64,000 bases of DNA from Acetobacter sp. Lineage in GTDB: Bacteria > Pseudomonadota > Alphaproteobacteria > Acetobacterales > Acetobacteraceae. Below, piece by piece: positions 27,142-36,149 of the stretch. How positions within the stretch are numbered: the first letter of the stretch is position 1; each line of letters begins with the position of its first letter. Below the pieces are notes generated by a model that saw only the letters and a list, made by a program, of their open reading frames with translations, searched no databases and was not told where the DNA came from. The translations under genes and the position numbers were made by a program. The DNA lies in the NCBI RefSeq assembly GCF_022483985.1, contig NZ_JAKVME010000003.1, positions 333,001 through 397,000 of the forward strand. The letters run 5' to 3'.

Positions 27142-29664
27142 CTACCCCGTATACCGCTCCAGAAACGGCGCCGTCACACTCCCCTTCACATGCGCGACCG
27201 TGTGTGGCGTTCCTTCCGCCACGATGTGACCGCCTTTATTGCCTGCACCCGGTCCGAGATCGATCACCCAGTCACCACGCGCCACCAGACGCATATCGTG
27301 TTCGGCGACGATCACGGTGTTGCCGCCATCCACCAGTTCATGCAGATGATCCATCAGGCGGTCGGCGTCCGATGGATGCAGACCGGTCGTCGGTTCATCG
27401 AGAACGTAAAGCGTGTGACCACGACGCTGTTTTTGCAGCTCTGTCGCCAGTTTGATCCGCTGCGCTTCGCCACCTGACAGTTCCGTTGCAGGCTGACCGA
27501 GCTTGAGGTGTCCAAGACCGCCGCGCTGAAGCGTGGTCAGAGCCTGTGCAGGACCGGCATCCTCGGCAAAAAATGTGCAGGCGGCATCGACATTCATGTC
27601 GAGCACCCCGGCGATGGATTTGCCGCGATAGGTTACTTCCAGAATCTCAGGCCTGTAGCGCGCACCGTGACAGGCGGGGCACGGCGCATAAACACTGGGC
27701 AGGAACAGAAGTTCCACCATGGTCGATCCGGCGCCTTCGCAGGTTGGACAACGGCCCTTCGGAAGATTGAATGAGAAATGGCCTGCATCGTATTTGCGTG
27801 TCCGCGCCAGCTCGGTCCCGGCGTGCAGCTTACGGATGGTATCGAAAAGCCCCGTATAGGTCGCAAGATTTGAACGAGGTGTTCGACCGATGGGCTTCTG
27901 GTCGATCACCACAAGACGTTTGATGACTTCCAGCCCTTCCACAATACGGCCTTCCGGTTCGCCGGCATGCGCTGATGCGGCAAGCGTGTTCTCTTCCTCA
28001 TCCATTTCGGACAATGCCTGACCAAGCGCTTTGGCGACGATTGTTGTGAGAACCTGACTGACCAGCGAGGATTTTCCTGAACCGGATACGCCGGTGACGG
28101 ACGTGAACACGCCAAGCGGGAACGAAGCGGAAAGCCCGTTCAGATTGTTCCAGTTTACAGCATCCAGTTTCAACCATCCGGATGGATTGCGCGGTGTGTG
28201 GCGGACTTTCGATGTGGCGGCAAACACGTAATCCCGTGTTCGCGAACCCTCGATGTCTTTCAGCCCTGCGAGCGGCCCGGAATACAGGATCTCACCGCCA
28301 CGCGTGCCTGCCTGCGGCCCGACATCCACGATCCACTCCGCGTTGCGGACGATATCGAGATTGTGCTCGACAAGAAAAAGGGAGTTTCCGGCGTTGCGCA
28401 GACGGTCGAGGGCGGTAAGCAGCGCCTGCGTATCAGCGGGATGCAGTCCGGCGGAAGGCTCGTCCAGCACATAGACCACGCCGAAGAGATTGGAGTGGAC
28501 CTGTGTGCCAAGACGCAGGCGCTGATACTCACCGGGCGAGAGCGTCTGCACACCGCGATCCATTTGCAGATAGCCCAGTCCAAGATTTTCAAGAACGCCG
28601 ATACGCGCAACCATGTCTTCGACAATGCGCCCGGCGGCGATGGCTGTCGCATCTTCGCCGGGGTTCGCGTCAACCGATGTTCGCAATGTCGCTGCGATGG
28701 TTTCCAGCGGCAGGGCCGTCATGGCCGCGATGTTGTAGCCGCCGAACGTCACGCGCAGCGCATCGGCGTTCAGTCGCTGGCCGTGACAGTCCGGGCAGTC
28801 GGTGGACGTCATGAACGCCTCGACCCGCTTGCGCATCATGGCGCTCTGCGAGTTGGCGAATGTCTGGAGAATGTAGCGGCGCGCGCCGGTGAATGTGCCC
28901 TGATAGCCGGGTTCCAGCCCACGGGCGATGGCGCGTTGCACCTGTTCATGCGTGAAACCGGGATAGACCGGATAGGTCGGCGTCTCGTCAGTGAACAGAA
29001 TCCAGTCGCGTGTCTTTTTCGGCAGATCATGCCAGGGACAATCCACATCCACGCCCATGGTGATGAGGATGTCACGCAGGTTCTGTCCCTGCCACGCTGT
29101 CGGCCATGACGCGACGGCCCGGTCACGGATGCTGAGAGAGTCATCCGGCACCATGCTCGCTTCCGTCACATCATGGATGCGGCCCAGCCCGTGGCAGCGT
29201 TTGCAGGCTCCCATCGGCGTATTCGGCGAGAAGGATTCCGCTTCCAGACGCGTCATGCCTGCGGGATAGGTGCCGGCGCGGGAGTAGAGCATCCGTAGAA
29301 GGTTGGAGAGTGTCGTAATACTGCCGACGGATGATCTCCCCGAACTGCCGCCCCGCTGCTGCTGGAGCGCTATGGCGGGTGGAAGCCCATCCACACTGTC
29401 CACGTCTGGAACAGGCATTTGCTGGAACAGACGACGTGCATAGGGTGAGACGGATTCGAGATAACGACGCTGCGCCTCGGCATAGAGCGTGCCGAACGCG
29501 AGCGATGATTTGCCGGAGCCGGAAACGCCGGTGAACACGACAAGACTGTCTCGTGGCAGGTCCACGCTGATGTTTTTCAGATTGTGCTCGCGTGCGCCAC
29601 GGACATGGACGAAGCCGTCATCCCGGCTCCGGATCAGGTCTTTCGTCTCGTTCGGCATGTCCAT
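27142..29664 (-). CDS. Class II UvrA-like excinuclease ATPase (UvrA2)
   Basis: About 840 residues, against about 950 for canonical UvrA. Two ABC halves are visible: Walker [10 protein letters not shown] occurs twice, with signatures [12 protein letters not shown] and [12 protein letters not shown], and DEP Walker B motifs. Zinc modules CKRCHGLG and CPTCEGAG...CPACHGARY are present. The segment that normally carries the UvrB-binding domain is missing between LYSRAG and ESFSPN. This is the class II UvrA pattern, linked to DNA damage tolerance or drug self-resistance. The ATG at 29664 has a GGAG site; other starts at 29688 or 29709 are weaker. No LexA box seen. Confidence 0.88.
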   Translation of the reverse strand: MDMPNETKDLIRSRDDGFVHVRGAREHNLKNISVDLPRDSLVVFTGVSGSGKSSLAFGTLYAEAQRRYLESVSPYARRLFQQMPVPDVDSVDGLPPAIALQQQRGGSSGRSSVGSITTLSNLLRMLYSRAGTYPAGMTRLEAESFSPNTPMGACKRCHGLGRIHDVTEASMVPDDSLSIRDRAVASWPTAWQGQNLRDILITMGVDVDCPWHDLPKKTRDWILFTDETPTYPVYPGFTHEQVQRAIARGLEPGYQGTFTGARRYILQTFANSQSAMMRKRVEAFMTSTDCPDCHGQRLNADALRVTFGGYNIAAMTALPLETIAATLRTSVDANPGEDATAIAAGRIVEDMVARIGVLENLGLGYLQMDRGVQTLSPGEYQRLRLGTQVHSNLFGVVYVLDEPSAGLHPADTQALLTALDRLRNAGNSLFLVEHNLDIVRNAEWIVDVGPQAGTRGGEILYSGPLAGLKDIEGSRTRDYVFAATSKVRHTPRNPSGWLKLDAVNWNNLNGLSASFPLGVFTSVTGVSGSGKSSLVSQVLTTIVAKALGQALSEMDEEENTLAASAHAGEPEGRIVEGLEVIKRLVVIDQKPIGRTPRSNLATYTGLFDTIRKLHAGTELARTRKYDAGHFSFNLPKGRCPTCEGAGSTMVELLFLPSVYAPCPACHGARYRPEILEVTYRGKSIAGVLDMNVDAACTFFAEDAGPAQALTTLQRGGLGHLKLGQPATELSGGEAQRIKLATELQKQRRGHTLYVLDEPTTGLHPSDADRLMDHLHELVDGGNTVIVAEHDMRLVARGDWVIDLGPGAGNKGGHIVAEGTPHTVAHVKGSVTAPFLERYTG

Positions 29665-29849
29665 GAAGGCTCCGGTTTCAAAAGGCATGTGTTTTTCAGA
29701 GTGAATCAAAAGAACAGCATTATGTTGGCGGACTATGCTGCTCGGAGAACCATTCTTTGTAAATCAAAAGATTTTGATTATTCCTCAGAAGAACATGAAA
29801 TCATGTATCTTTCCGCATGTCGGACAAAGTAAAACCTCTACACAGCGCT

Positions 29850-30638
29850 CTATCCAAGCTCGGGGTCCCTGAAGCGGCGGTTTGCCAGTACAGGCAGCAC
29901 CTCACGGGTCGCGCGGATGCGCTCGGGGTCCACATCGGCGAAGATCAGGTCTGGTGCGATGCCTGCCCGAGCCACCGCCACGCCCAGCGGATCGACCATC
30001 ATGCTGCACCCGATATTGCGAGGCCCGCATTCGCCGACGGCGGCCACGTAGCAGGTATTTTCCAGTGCCCGTGCGGTGACCATCACTTCCCAGTGCCATT
30101 CCTTGCCGGGACCCCGTACCCAGGCAGCGGGCACCGTCAGCAGATCAGCGCCCCGTACGGCCAGCGAACGGGCTATTTCGGGGAAGCGCACATCGTAACA
30201 GGTCATCAGTCCGACCTTGATATTGCCGACCTGCACGATGGGGGGGAGTTCCGTGCCGGGGATATAGTCGTTCGATTCCTTCATGCTGAAGGCGTCGTAC
30301 AGGTGCAGCTTGCGATAACTGGCGACCAGACCGGACGCGTTGAGCACGATCTGGCAGTTATGGGTCAGAACCGGTTCGGCTGGCACGGCGATGCAGCAGA
30401 TGACCGTCAGATCCTTGTCCGCCAGAGCGTCGATCAGACCGGTGACAAAGGGGCCGTCAAGCGGCTGCGCCGTACGCACGGTGATGCGGGGGTCGTTCAT
30501 GTCGGCAGCAATGATGCTCTCCGGCAGAACAAGAAGCTTTGCTCCTTCCGCCGTCGCCTTGTCGATCAGCGACACGCACTGTGCGAGATTGGTGCTCCAT
30601 TCCGGAGCAACAGCGAACTGTCCGAGAGCGACTTTCAT
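29850..30638 (-). CDS. Carbon-nitrogen hydrolase (nitrilase superfamily amidase)
   Basis: A 262-residue Nit-type amidase. The Glu-Lys-Cys triad is visible in LVLPES (Glu near 41), YRKLHLYDAF (Lys) and MTCYDVRFPE (Cys). This arrangement is typical of the Nit1/YafV/deaminated glutathione amidase branch; the substrate (omega-amide or deaminated glutathione) is inferred. It is monocistronic, and on its other side a SelW-like gene is divergent. Confidence 0.88.
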   Translation of the reverse strand: MKVALGQFAVAPEWSTNLAQCVSLIDKATAEGAKLLVLPESIIAADMNDPRITVRTAQPLDGPFVTGLIDALADKDLTVICCIAVPAEPVLTHNCQIVLNASGLVASYRKLHLYDAFSMKESNDYIPGTELPPIVQVGNIKVGLMTCYDVRFPEIARSLAVRGADLLTVPAAWVRGPGKEWHWEVMVTARALENTCYVAAVGECGPRNIGCSMMVDPLGVAVARAGIAPDLIFADVDPERIRATREVLPVLANRRFRDPELG

Positions 30639-30764
30639 GCAGGTGGTCCTTCTGATCCCCGAAAAGACAGCGGGGGATGTGGTGTCTCCGGTCAGGACTT
30701 TCTACGCTGCACTGGTATGGAAGGGCAAAATATCCGCTCTGCCTGTTCTGGGAGAATAGTCCGC

Positions 30765-31046
30765 ATGACCGAAACGGCTCACCGAGTCTCGATCCGCTAT
30801 TGCACGCAGTGCAACTGGCTCCTGCGTTCGGCGTGGATGGCGCAGGAACTGCTCTCCACGTTCGGCACAGACCTGTCGGAAGTGGCGCTGTGTCCTGATA
30901 CGGGTGGCATATTCGAGATCAGGGTGAATGATGTTGTGGTGTGGGAGCGCGTGCGGGACGGGGGTTTTCCGGGTCCGAAGGACCTGAAGAAAAAGGTGCG
31001 CGACGTGATCGCTCCTGAGCGCGATCTGGGACATGTGGATCGGTAA
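30765..31046 (+). CDS. SelT/SelW/SelH family thioredoxin-like protein
   Basis: A 93-residue Rdx-family protein with the redox motif CTQCNW (Cys-x-x-Cys) near residue 13. GTDLSEVALCPDTGGIFEI and DGGFPGPKDLKKKVRDVI are typical of the family. Both active-site positions are cysteines, so this is not a selenoprotein. Function is redox-related but undefined. It is transcribed divergently from the nitrilase gene. Confidence 0.88.
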   Translation: MTETAHRVSIRYCTQCNWLLRSAWMAQELLSTFGTDLSEVALCPDTGGIFEIRVNDVVVWERVRDGGFPGPKDLKKKVRDVIAPERDLGHVDR

Positions 31047-31230
31047 TGCCCGGGCTCACGGTCCGTTCGCCATCCGGCTCTATGGCCTGTGATGAATCAT
31101 CTGATGGGGTATCGCGGCGATCCCGCGTGGCGGCCCCGTGTGACGGCGATATCAGTTCGGGCTGGTCAAACACTGCCAGCCGAGGTTCATGCCTGACCGG
31201 AGTGAGTCTGTTCTATCGGGATTCGGGGTG

Positions 31231-31264
31231 GCTGTTCCCGGCGCCGAGGAGGAGCGGGAACAGC
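31231..31264. other. 10-bp inverted repeat between convergent genes
   Basis: GCTGTTCCCG / CGGGAACAGC is a perfect 10-bp stem with a 14-nt loop between the convergent SelW-like and double-glycine peptide genes. No T-run follows on either strand, so if it terminates transcription it does so imperfectly. Confidence 0.45.
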
Positions 31265-31277
31265 ACGGGTCGTGTGA

Positions 31278-31673
31278 TCAGCCGAGCGCGCTGCCGGTCG
31301 AGATCGGGAATGCAATCAGGGTTTCGCTGGTGACACGGCCACATTTGTTGACAGTGACAGCGGAGTTGATGGTTGAAACTGTCTGCTGCAGAAGGCTGAG
31401 GGCGCCGCTTACAGACATGCTTGATCCAATGCTGTAGCCAATCTTCATGTCATTTCCGACATTCTGCCAGGCGCTGGCAATGGTGGAGGAGGATGCGTGG
31501 TTAAAATAGTCAGCGCCGACATTATACATTCCAGCAAGATAACCGGCGTAAGCGCCAATCATGCCGGAAAGCGAGACCTGGCTAAATCCGCCGCAGGCCG
31601 GACGCGGGTTATAGCAGCAGCCACCAGAAACCGTATTGAGTTCGGACAGTGAAAGTTCGCGCATGCCAGACAT
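31278..31673 (-). CDS. Double-glycine-leader peptide, bacteriocin-like
   Basis: A 131-residue product starting MSGMRELSLSELNTVSGG then CCYNPRPACGG. Residues 4-18 match the double-glycine leader of class II bacteriocins and related exported peptides (LS-x2-EL-x2-V-x-GG), predicting cleavage after Gly18 by a C39-peptidase ABC exporter. The mature part of about 113 residues is Gly/Ser/Ala-rich with small-residue helices (MIGAYAGYLAGMYNVG) and four cysteines (19, 20, 27, 111). AAGGA lies eight bases before the ATG. No exporter or immunity gene is adjacent. Toxic or signalling role unproven. Confidence 0.7.
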   Translation of the reverse strand: MSGMRELSLSELNTVSGGCCYNPRPACGGFSQVSLSGMIGAYAGYLAGMYNVGADYFNHASSSTIASAWQNVGNDMKIGYSIGSSMSVSGALSLLQQTVSTINSAVTVNKCGRVTSETLIAFPISTGSALG

Positions 31674-31914
31674 TTACTTTTTCCTTTTAAGTATTTGAGA
31701 TTTTCTTACCGTTTCGTTGAGCTTTTTCTATCAGAACGTCTGGTTTCTACACAGATAATAGGTCGTTAATCCGATGTGTTTTGTGTTATTAGTTCATCAA
31801 GAAAGCGCCATAAAATCGTTACAGCGAATGGAGAAATACTTTTGAAACATTAACAATATCTTTATAACATCTTTCGTAATGGTATATTTTATCAATTGTT
31901 AACTTGAGAGCGTC
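31674..31914. promoter_or_regulatory. AT-rich divergent promoter region
   Basis: These 241 bp between the double-glycine peptide gene and ynfA are markedly AT-rich compared with their flanks, with several TATAAT-like stretches. The region is likely to hold both divergent promoters. No specific operator was recognised. Confidence 0.45.
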
Positions 31915-32238
31915 ATGTCCCTGATCATCTACATACTCGCAGCCTTCGTTGAAATTGCAGGATGTTTTTCATTCTGGGCCTGGCTGCGGGAGGGGCGTTC
32001 GCCGCTCTGGCTGCTGCCGGGATGCGCTTCGCTCGTGGCGTTTGCGTGGCTGCTTACGCTGATCAACACCGATGCCGCGGGTCGGTCCTATGCCGCCTAT
32101 GGAGGCGTCTATATCGCGGTAGCGCTTTTCTGGCTCTGGAGCGTTGAAGGGGTCCAGCCGGATCGGGCTGACTATATCGGTGTTGCGTTGTGTCTTGCCG
32201 GCACCGCCGTCATTCTGCTTTCACCACACAACACCTGA
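31915..32238 (+). CDS. ynfA: YnfA family small membrane protein (UPF0060)
   Basis: A 107-residue four-helix membrane protein. The first helix reads [20 protein letters not shown], typical of YnfA. The center [19 protein letters not shown] and the end [16 protein letters not shown] also match. The family is related to small multidrug resistance transporters; function is uncertain. Confidence 0.92.
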   Translation: MSLIIYILAAFVEIAGCFSFWAWLREGRSPLWLLPGCASLVAFAWLLTLINTDAAGRSYAAYGGVYIAVALFWLWSVEGVQPDRADYIGVALCLAGTAVILLSPHNT

Positions 32239-32280
32239 TGCCCCTTGCCATCCATGCCATCTTGTCGGACATGACCGGGC

Positions 32281-32916
32281 ATGAGTTACGCTGTTAAGGA
32301 ACTTTTCCATACATTGCAGGGCGAAGGCGGCCAGACCGGCCGCTCCGCTGTTTTCTGCCGTTTTGCCGGCTGCAATCTCTGGACCGGTCGGGAAACGGAC
32401 AGGGAAAAGGCTGTCTGCCGTTTCTGCGATACCGATTTTATCGGCACGGACGGTGAGGGCGGCGGCCGTTTTGCGGACGCTGCCGCACTCGCCAAAGCCA
32501 TCGCGGAGACCTGGGCGCTTCCGGAGCATGATCAGCGTTTTGTGGTGTTCACCGGCGGTGAACCGCTTCTCCAGCTTGATGCGGCGCTCATTGACGCGGT
32601 TCATCAGGAAGGATTCATGATCGCCGTGGAGAGCAACGGCACCATTGCTGCGCCCGAAGGCATCGACTGGCTTTGTATCAGCCCGAAAGCGGGTTCGGAG
32701 TGGGTCCAGAAAAGCGGTCACGAGCTGAAACTGGTCTATCCGCAGCCTGAACTGGACCCGGCGGACATGACAGATCTCGACTTCGGACAGTTCTGGTTAC
32801 AGCCGATGGATGGGCCTGATCGCGTTGCCAATACCGAGTCTGTGGTCCGATACTGTCTTGATCATCCGCACTGGCGCCTGTCTCTTCAGACTCACAAGCT
32901 CATCGGGATTCCCTGA
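32281..32916 (+). CDS. queE: 7-carboxy-7-deazaguanine synthase QueE
   Basis: A 211-residue radical SAM enzyme in queuosine/preQ0 synthesis, converting carboxytetrahydropterin to carboxydeazaguanine. Cluster cysteines are Cys31, Cys46 and Cys49, in the C-x14-C-x2-C pattern known for this QueE subclass. The start [17 protein letters not shown] is typical. [11 protein letters not shown] supports SAM binding. First of a queE-queC-queD operon, with a 2-bp gap to queC. Confidence 0.95.
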   Translation: MSYAVKELFHTLQGEGGQTGRSAVFCRFAGCNLWTGRETDREKAVCRFCDTDFIGTDGEGGGRFADAAALAKAIAETWALPEHDQRFVVFTGGEPLLQLDAALIDAVHQEGFMIAVESNGTIAAPEGIDWLCISPKAGSEWVQKSGHELKLVYPQPELDPADMTDLDFGQFWLQPMDGPDRVANTESVVRYCLDHPHWRLSLQTHKLIGIP

Positions 32917-32918
32917 CC

Positions 32919-33668
32919 ATGTCTTTCCTGTCCTCATCAACAGACGGCGCGCTTGTGGTCTTCTCCGGCGGGCAGGATTCGGCGACCTGTCTCGCCTGGG
33001 CGCTTGATCGGTTTCCCCGCGTGGAGACGCTGGGATTCGACTACGGCCAACGTCACGCTGTTGAGCTGACCTGCCGCGAGACGCTGCGTGACGGCATGGC
33101 GGCCCTTCGAGGCGACTGGAAGGAGCGGCTCGGCCCGGACCATACGCTGGAACTCGATGCGCTCGGAAAAGTATCGGATACGGCGCTGACCCGTGAGACT
33201 GAAATCCGGATGACGGAAACAGGTCTGCCCAGCACGTTCGTCCCCGGTCGGAATCTGATTTTCCTGAGCTTTGCCGCCGCGCTCGCCTATCGGCGCGGGC
33301 TGCGTCACATTGTCACAGGCGTCTGCGAGACCGACTATTCAGGTTATCCCGACTGTCGGGATGATACGATCAAGGCGCTTCAGGTGGCGCTGAATCTCGG
33401 AATGGATTCGCGCTTCGTCCTGCATACGCCGCTGATGTGGATCGACAAGGCGCAGACATGGCGGCTGGCCGAAACGCTTGGTGGTGAACCGCTGGTGACA
33501 CTTATCAATCAGGAAAGCCATAGCTGCTATCTCGGGACACGCGGCAGGCTTCATGCATGGGGGCATGGATGCGGTACCTGCCCGGCCTGTGAGTTGCGCA
33601 AGGCGGGCTGGACTGCGTACGAGGCGCTGCATCAGGCCACGCACAGCGGAAATGACAGACATGGTTGA
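32919..33668 (+). CDS. queC: 7-cyano-7-deazaguanine synthase QueC
   Basis: A 249-residue ATP-dependent nitrile synthase making preQ0. The PP-loop is [17 protein letters not shown] near residue 15. Zinc-binding cysteines are in CYLGTRGR...[14 protein letters not shown] near the C-terminus. Sequence [18 protein letters not shown] is diagnostic. It overlaps queD by 17 bp. Confidence 0.96.
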   Translation: MSFLSSSTDGALVVFSGGQDSATCLAWALDRFPRVETLGFDYGQRHAVELTCRETLRDGMAALRGDWKERLGPDHTLELDALGKVSDTALTRETEIRMTETGLPSTFVPGRNLIFLSFAAALAYRRGLRHIVTGVCETDYSGYPDCRDDTIKALQVALNLGMDSRFVLHTPLMWIDKAQTWRLAETLGGEPLVTLINQESHSCYLGTRGRLHAWGHGCGTCPACELRKAGWTAYEALHQATHSGNDRHG

Positions 33669-34185
33669 TCTGATCTTCACCCGACGTTTTTCGATGGGGC
33701 ATCGGCTGATTCACGGTGCGAGCGAAAGCTGCGCCCTGCCGCATGGTCATAACGAGTTTGTCACCGTGCGTCTTGAGCCGACAGGTCTGAAGCCGCTGGA
33801 TGGTGTGTCGAACATGCCGGTCTCGTTCCAGCGGGCCAAAAGCGGCTGGCACAGGTTTGTTGACGAGAGACTGGATCATGCCCTGCAACTGGCGGAGGAT
33901 GATCCGTTGCTGGCGTGGTTTCGCGTCCATGAGCCGGCGAGAGCCGGGCGGATCATCGTGACGCCGGGTGATCCGACCACCGAGATGATGGCCTGTCTGC
34001 TGAAGGCCAAGCTGGATGCCATGCTTGCCGCCGATGGAGCCATTCTGCGCTGCACGACAATGACATTGCAGGAAACGCCGACCAACACGGTGGAGTTCTC
34101 CGGTGACCCGCTGCCCATGCTTCCCATACCTCGCCCCGCCGATCAGTGCTGGTGGCGGCGGCCCGACATGAGCATTGCGGACTGA
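33652..34185 (+). CDS. queD: 6-carboxytetrahydropterin synthase QueD-like
   Basis: About 177 residues, longer than typical QueD (about 120). Zinc ligands appear as His17 in MGHRLIHG and His31/His33 in LPHGHNEF; the catalytic Cys27 lies in ESCALP. The Glu of [10 protein letters not shown] binds the pterin. It converts dihydroneopterin triphosphate to carboxytetrahydropterin. The start at 33652 (or 33661) overlaps queC. The extra length lies between the HGH motif and the last strand and at the C-terminus. Confidence 0.9.
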   Translation: MTDMVDLIFTRRFSMGHRLIHGASESCALPHGHNEFVTVRLEPTGLKPLDGVSNMPVSFQRAKSGWHRFVDERLDHALQLAEDDPLLAWFRVHEPARAGRIIVTPGDPTTEMMACLLKAKLDAMLAADGAILRCTTMTLQETPTNTVEFSGDPLPMLPIPRPADQCWWRRPDMSIAD

Positions 34186-34275
34186 ATGCTCCGGAAGCGG
34201 GAACTGTAAATGACAGGTCTTACCAACCCGGGAAAAGATTGACGCTTGTGAGGGCGTTTTCCAGGGCTGCCCCAC

Positions 34276-34308
34276 ACCCCGCCAAAGGCTGACAGCCTTT
34301 GGAAACCG
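34276..34308. repeat. REP-like palindromic element, copy 3
   Basis: CCCCGCCAAAGGC, a short spacer, then GCCTTTGGAAACC, followed by TTATCAATAAATCGGGG. The arms CCAAAGGC/GCCTTTGG form a perfect hairpin. It is the most complete copy of the family in this window. Confidence 0.65.
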
Positions 34309-34441
34309 TTTTATTATCAATAAATCGGGGTGCAAGCGGAGCCCGCGCTGAACTTTCAATATGTCACGGCCAAGGCGAGTTAGAGCAACATCTGATCAGA
34401 CGGAATCGTATGGTCGGATAAAGTTGCTCGATAAACAATGA

Positions 34442-34487
34442 GTTAGAGCGGTATCCGTGATCCAGTCTGAACGGATACCGCTCTAAC
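34442..34487. repeat. 17-bp perfect inverted repeat
   Basis: GTTAGAGCGGTATCCGT and its exact complement at 34471-34487 are separated by 12 nt. It is preceded by a related imperfect palindrome that also begins GTTAGAGC, so the two form a tandem pair of REP-type units. Confidence 0.7.
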
Positions 34488-34648
34488 ATAAAAGTCTGGC
34501 GAAGCTTTTTCCGGAACGCTTCGGTGAGATGGTAAGCCTGAAAAAGGCGGTGGCGCGGACACACCTGAAGTCTTCTTGCGAACAGGTGTGTCCGCCCGAT
34601 CACGATCTGCTCTGGCCCGTCACTCCAAACGGATGTGGGCTTTGGAAC

Positions 34649-35065
34649 TCAGTCCGTCTCGTTTTTCAGAACGGTACAGGGCTGAGTCAGTTTTGCTGGT
34701 CGGTCCTGCGCCATGCAGAGGCGACGCGCATCAGGACCACACATCTCGATCGCGTTCTCATAGTCCGATTCGAGCACGTCCTTGGCGACCGTGAGATCGG
34801 CGGAACTGGATCTTTCCTCGGCAGCGGAGATCTTCGCCTGCGTGTCGCGCAGTTCCTTCATGGCGTTGATGCATGCTTCGCTGGCCTGCTCCGGGTCTGC
34901 CTGCAATACGGCGAGTTCCTTGCGGAGCTGTTCATTCGCAACCGAGCTTTCCGCTGCAGATGTCAGCGTTTCATCCGCCATCGCGGGTGTGGCGAACCAT
35001 AAGGCTGTCAGAGTCAAAAGAGACAGGGCAGTCTTCACGTACAAGCCTTTCATCGGGCCTTTCAT
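34649..35065 (-). CDS. Secreted hypothetical protein with four cysteines
   Basis: 138 residues, with a signal peptide at residues about 1-30 (hydrophobic LSLLTLTALWFATPAMA, cleavage near AMA-DE). The mature part is hydrophilic and helical, with cysteines in EACINAM, EMCGPDARRLCMAQ and QPCTVL that could form two disulfides in the periplasm. Not recognised. The start may be 35065 or the ATG at 35053 (MKGLYVK). It is divergent from the lipoprotein gene. Confidence 0.65.
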   Translation of the reverse strand: MKGPMKGLYVKTALSLLTLTALWFATPAMADETLTSAAESSVANEQLRKELAVLQADPEQASEACINAMKELRDTQAKISAAEERSSSADLTVAKDVLESDYENAIEMCGPDARRLCMAQDRPAKLTQPCTVLKNETD

Positions 35066-35276
35066 TCAGGCCTGACCGGTAGCGGTGCCGAACTCTATCG
35101 GCAGGATACGACGGAGAAAAGGCCCGTTACCGCTGATGTGTAAAGATCAGGCAAATCCTTTCTCCGCCTTTCCCCTGTGGACAAGTAGAGTGCGCCGCGT
35201 AACCGCACCGTTATGGTCCGGCTCTTTCGAACAATTTCCCTATTTTTATCTGTTTCATTTTATTTCAGGAGATTTC

Positions 35277-35816
35277 ATGTCGAGTCTTTCCCGTCGTTCA
35301 CTGCTTCGTGCCGGTCTTCTCGCCAGCGGCGCAGGCGCAATGGCTTCCCTGACCGCCTGCACGGTGACGTCTTCCGATGGCAACACAACCTACAGCGTCA
35401 ATGTCACCAAGGTTCTTTCCATCATCAGCAGCATTGAATCCGGTCTGACGCAGATGGTGAATTCCACCACGGTCAGCAGTATTATCGGCGCCGATAATGC
35501 GACGAAGATCACAGATGCAATCACCAAGGTCAGCACAGTGACCGCTGAAGTGGCAGCGACCGCCGCTTCCACAGTGACGCTGACAGTCGCCAAAAACTGG
35601 ATCGCGACGGCCGAAAGCGCCGCCTCGGCCGCCGTAACCATCCTGCAGGCGTTTCAGTCGGTGCTTCCGGCCTCGGTCGTCGCCATGGTTCAGGCGGTCT
35701 CCGCGTTGCTTCCGGCGCTCGAAGCGGTGATCGGCAGCGTGTCCACGACGCGGAAGGCGACGCTTTCTCCGTCTGAAGCCCAGACCATCATCGCTCGTGG
35801 TCTTCAGACCAACTGA
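35277..35816 (+). CDS. Tat-type lipoprotein, hypothetical
   Basis: A 179-residue protein starting MSSLSRRSLLRAGLLASGAG; SRRSLL is a twin-arginine signal and LTAC is a lipobox, so a Tat-exported lipoprotein is predicted. The mature part is rich in Ala, Thr, Ser and Val with long amphipathic helices and no further recognisable domain. The ATG at 35277 with an upstream AGGAGA site is chosen; a longer frame upstream lacks signal features. Function unknown. Confidence 0.72.
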   Translation: MSSLSRRSLLRAGLLASGAGAMASLTACTVTSSDGNTTYSVNVTKVLSIISSIESGLTQMVNSTTVSSIIGADNATKITDAITKVSTVTAEVAATAASTVTLTVAKNWIATAESAASAAVTILQAFQSVLPASVVAMVQAVSALLPALEAVIGSVSTTRKATLSPSEAQTIIARGLQTN

Positions 35817-35845
35817 TGCCAGTGGTCCTGTGGAATGATTGTTGT

Positions 35846-35876
35846 GCCCGCACCCATAAGGGACTGCGGGCCTTTT
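35846..35876 (+). terminator. Rho-independent terminator after the Tat lipoprotein gene
   Basis: The stem GCCCGCA / TGCGGGC is followed by CTTTT, 30 bp after the stop codon. Confidence 0.7.
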
Positions 35877-36149
35877 GACGGGGGAGCGGGGCAGTGCCCC
35901 GTAAATCCCGCCCGACAGAAAAGTCAGGCGGAAAGTTTCCCCGGTAAAGAGACTGCTTTTTTCCATCCGTTCAGATTAAAGCGGTCTGAACGGGTGAATG
36001 AACCTTGTTCCCGGCCTGTCGGGCAGTGTCCGGGAACAAGGCTCGACGGCATAGTGCGATCATGTCGATAGCGCGTCACGCATGATCTGGTCTCTCCAGA
36101 ACCGGTCCGGTATCAGTTTCCTCATCAGAAGCCGGAAACACCCCTGACG
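35877..36149. repeat. Inverted repeats upstream of the GT4 gene
   Basis: CCGTTCAGA/TCTGAACGG lies at 35967-35993, and a 12-bp perfect repeat CCTTGTTCCCGG/CCGGGAACAAGG at 36003-36041. No gene lies in this stretch; it follows the terminator and includes the likely promoter of the glycosyltransferase gene. Confidence 0.5.

Larger units (their letters stand above)
34186..34648. other. Repeat-rich intergenic region after queD
   Basis: These 463 bp hold no gene. They contain REP-like copy 3 (34276-34308), a GAGCAAC/GTTGCTC inverted repeat (about 34383-34431), and a 17-bp perfect inverted repeat (34442-34487). Convergent transcription ends here. Confidence 0.6.

Noticed and set aside
29817..31046. 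409-codon frame covering the nitrilase antisense and the SelW-like gene
   Set aside because: Only its last 93 codons (from 30765) encode a recognisable protein; the rest is antisense to the nitrilase gene.
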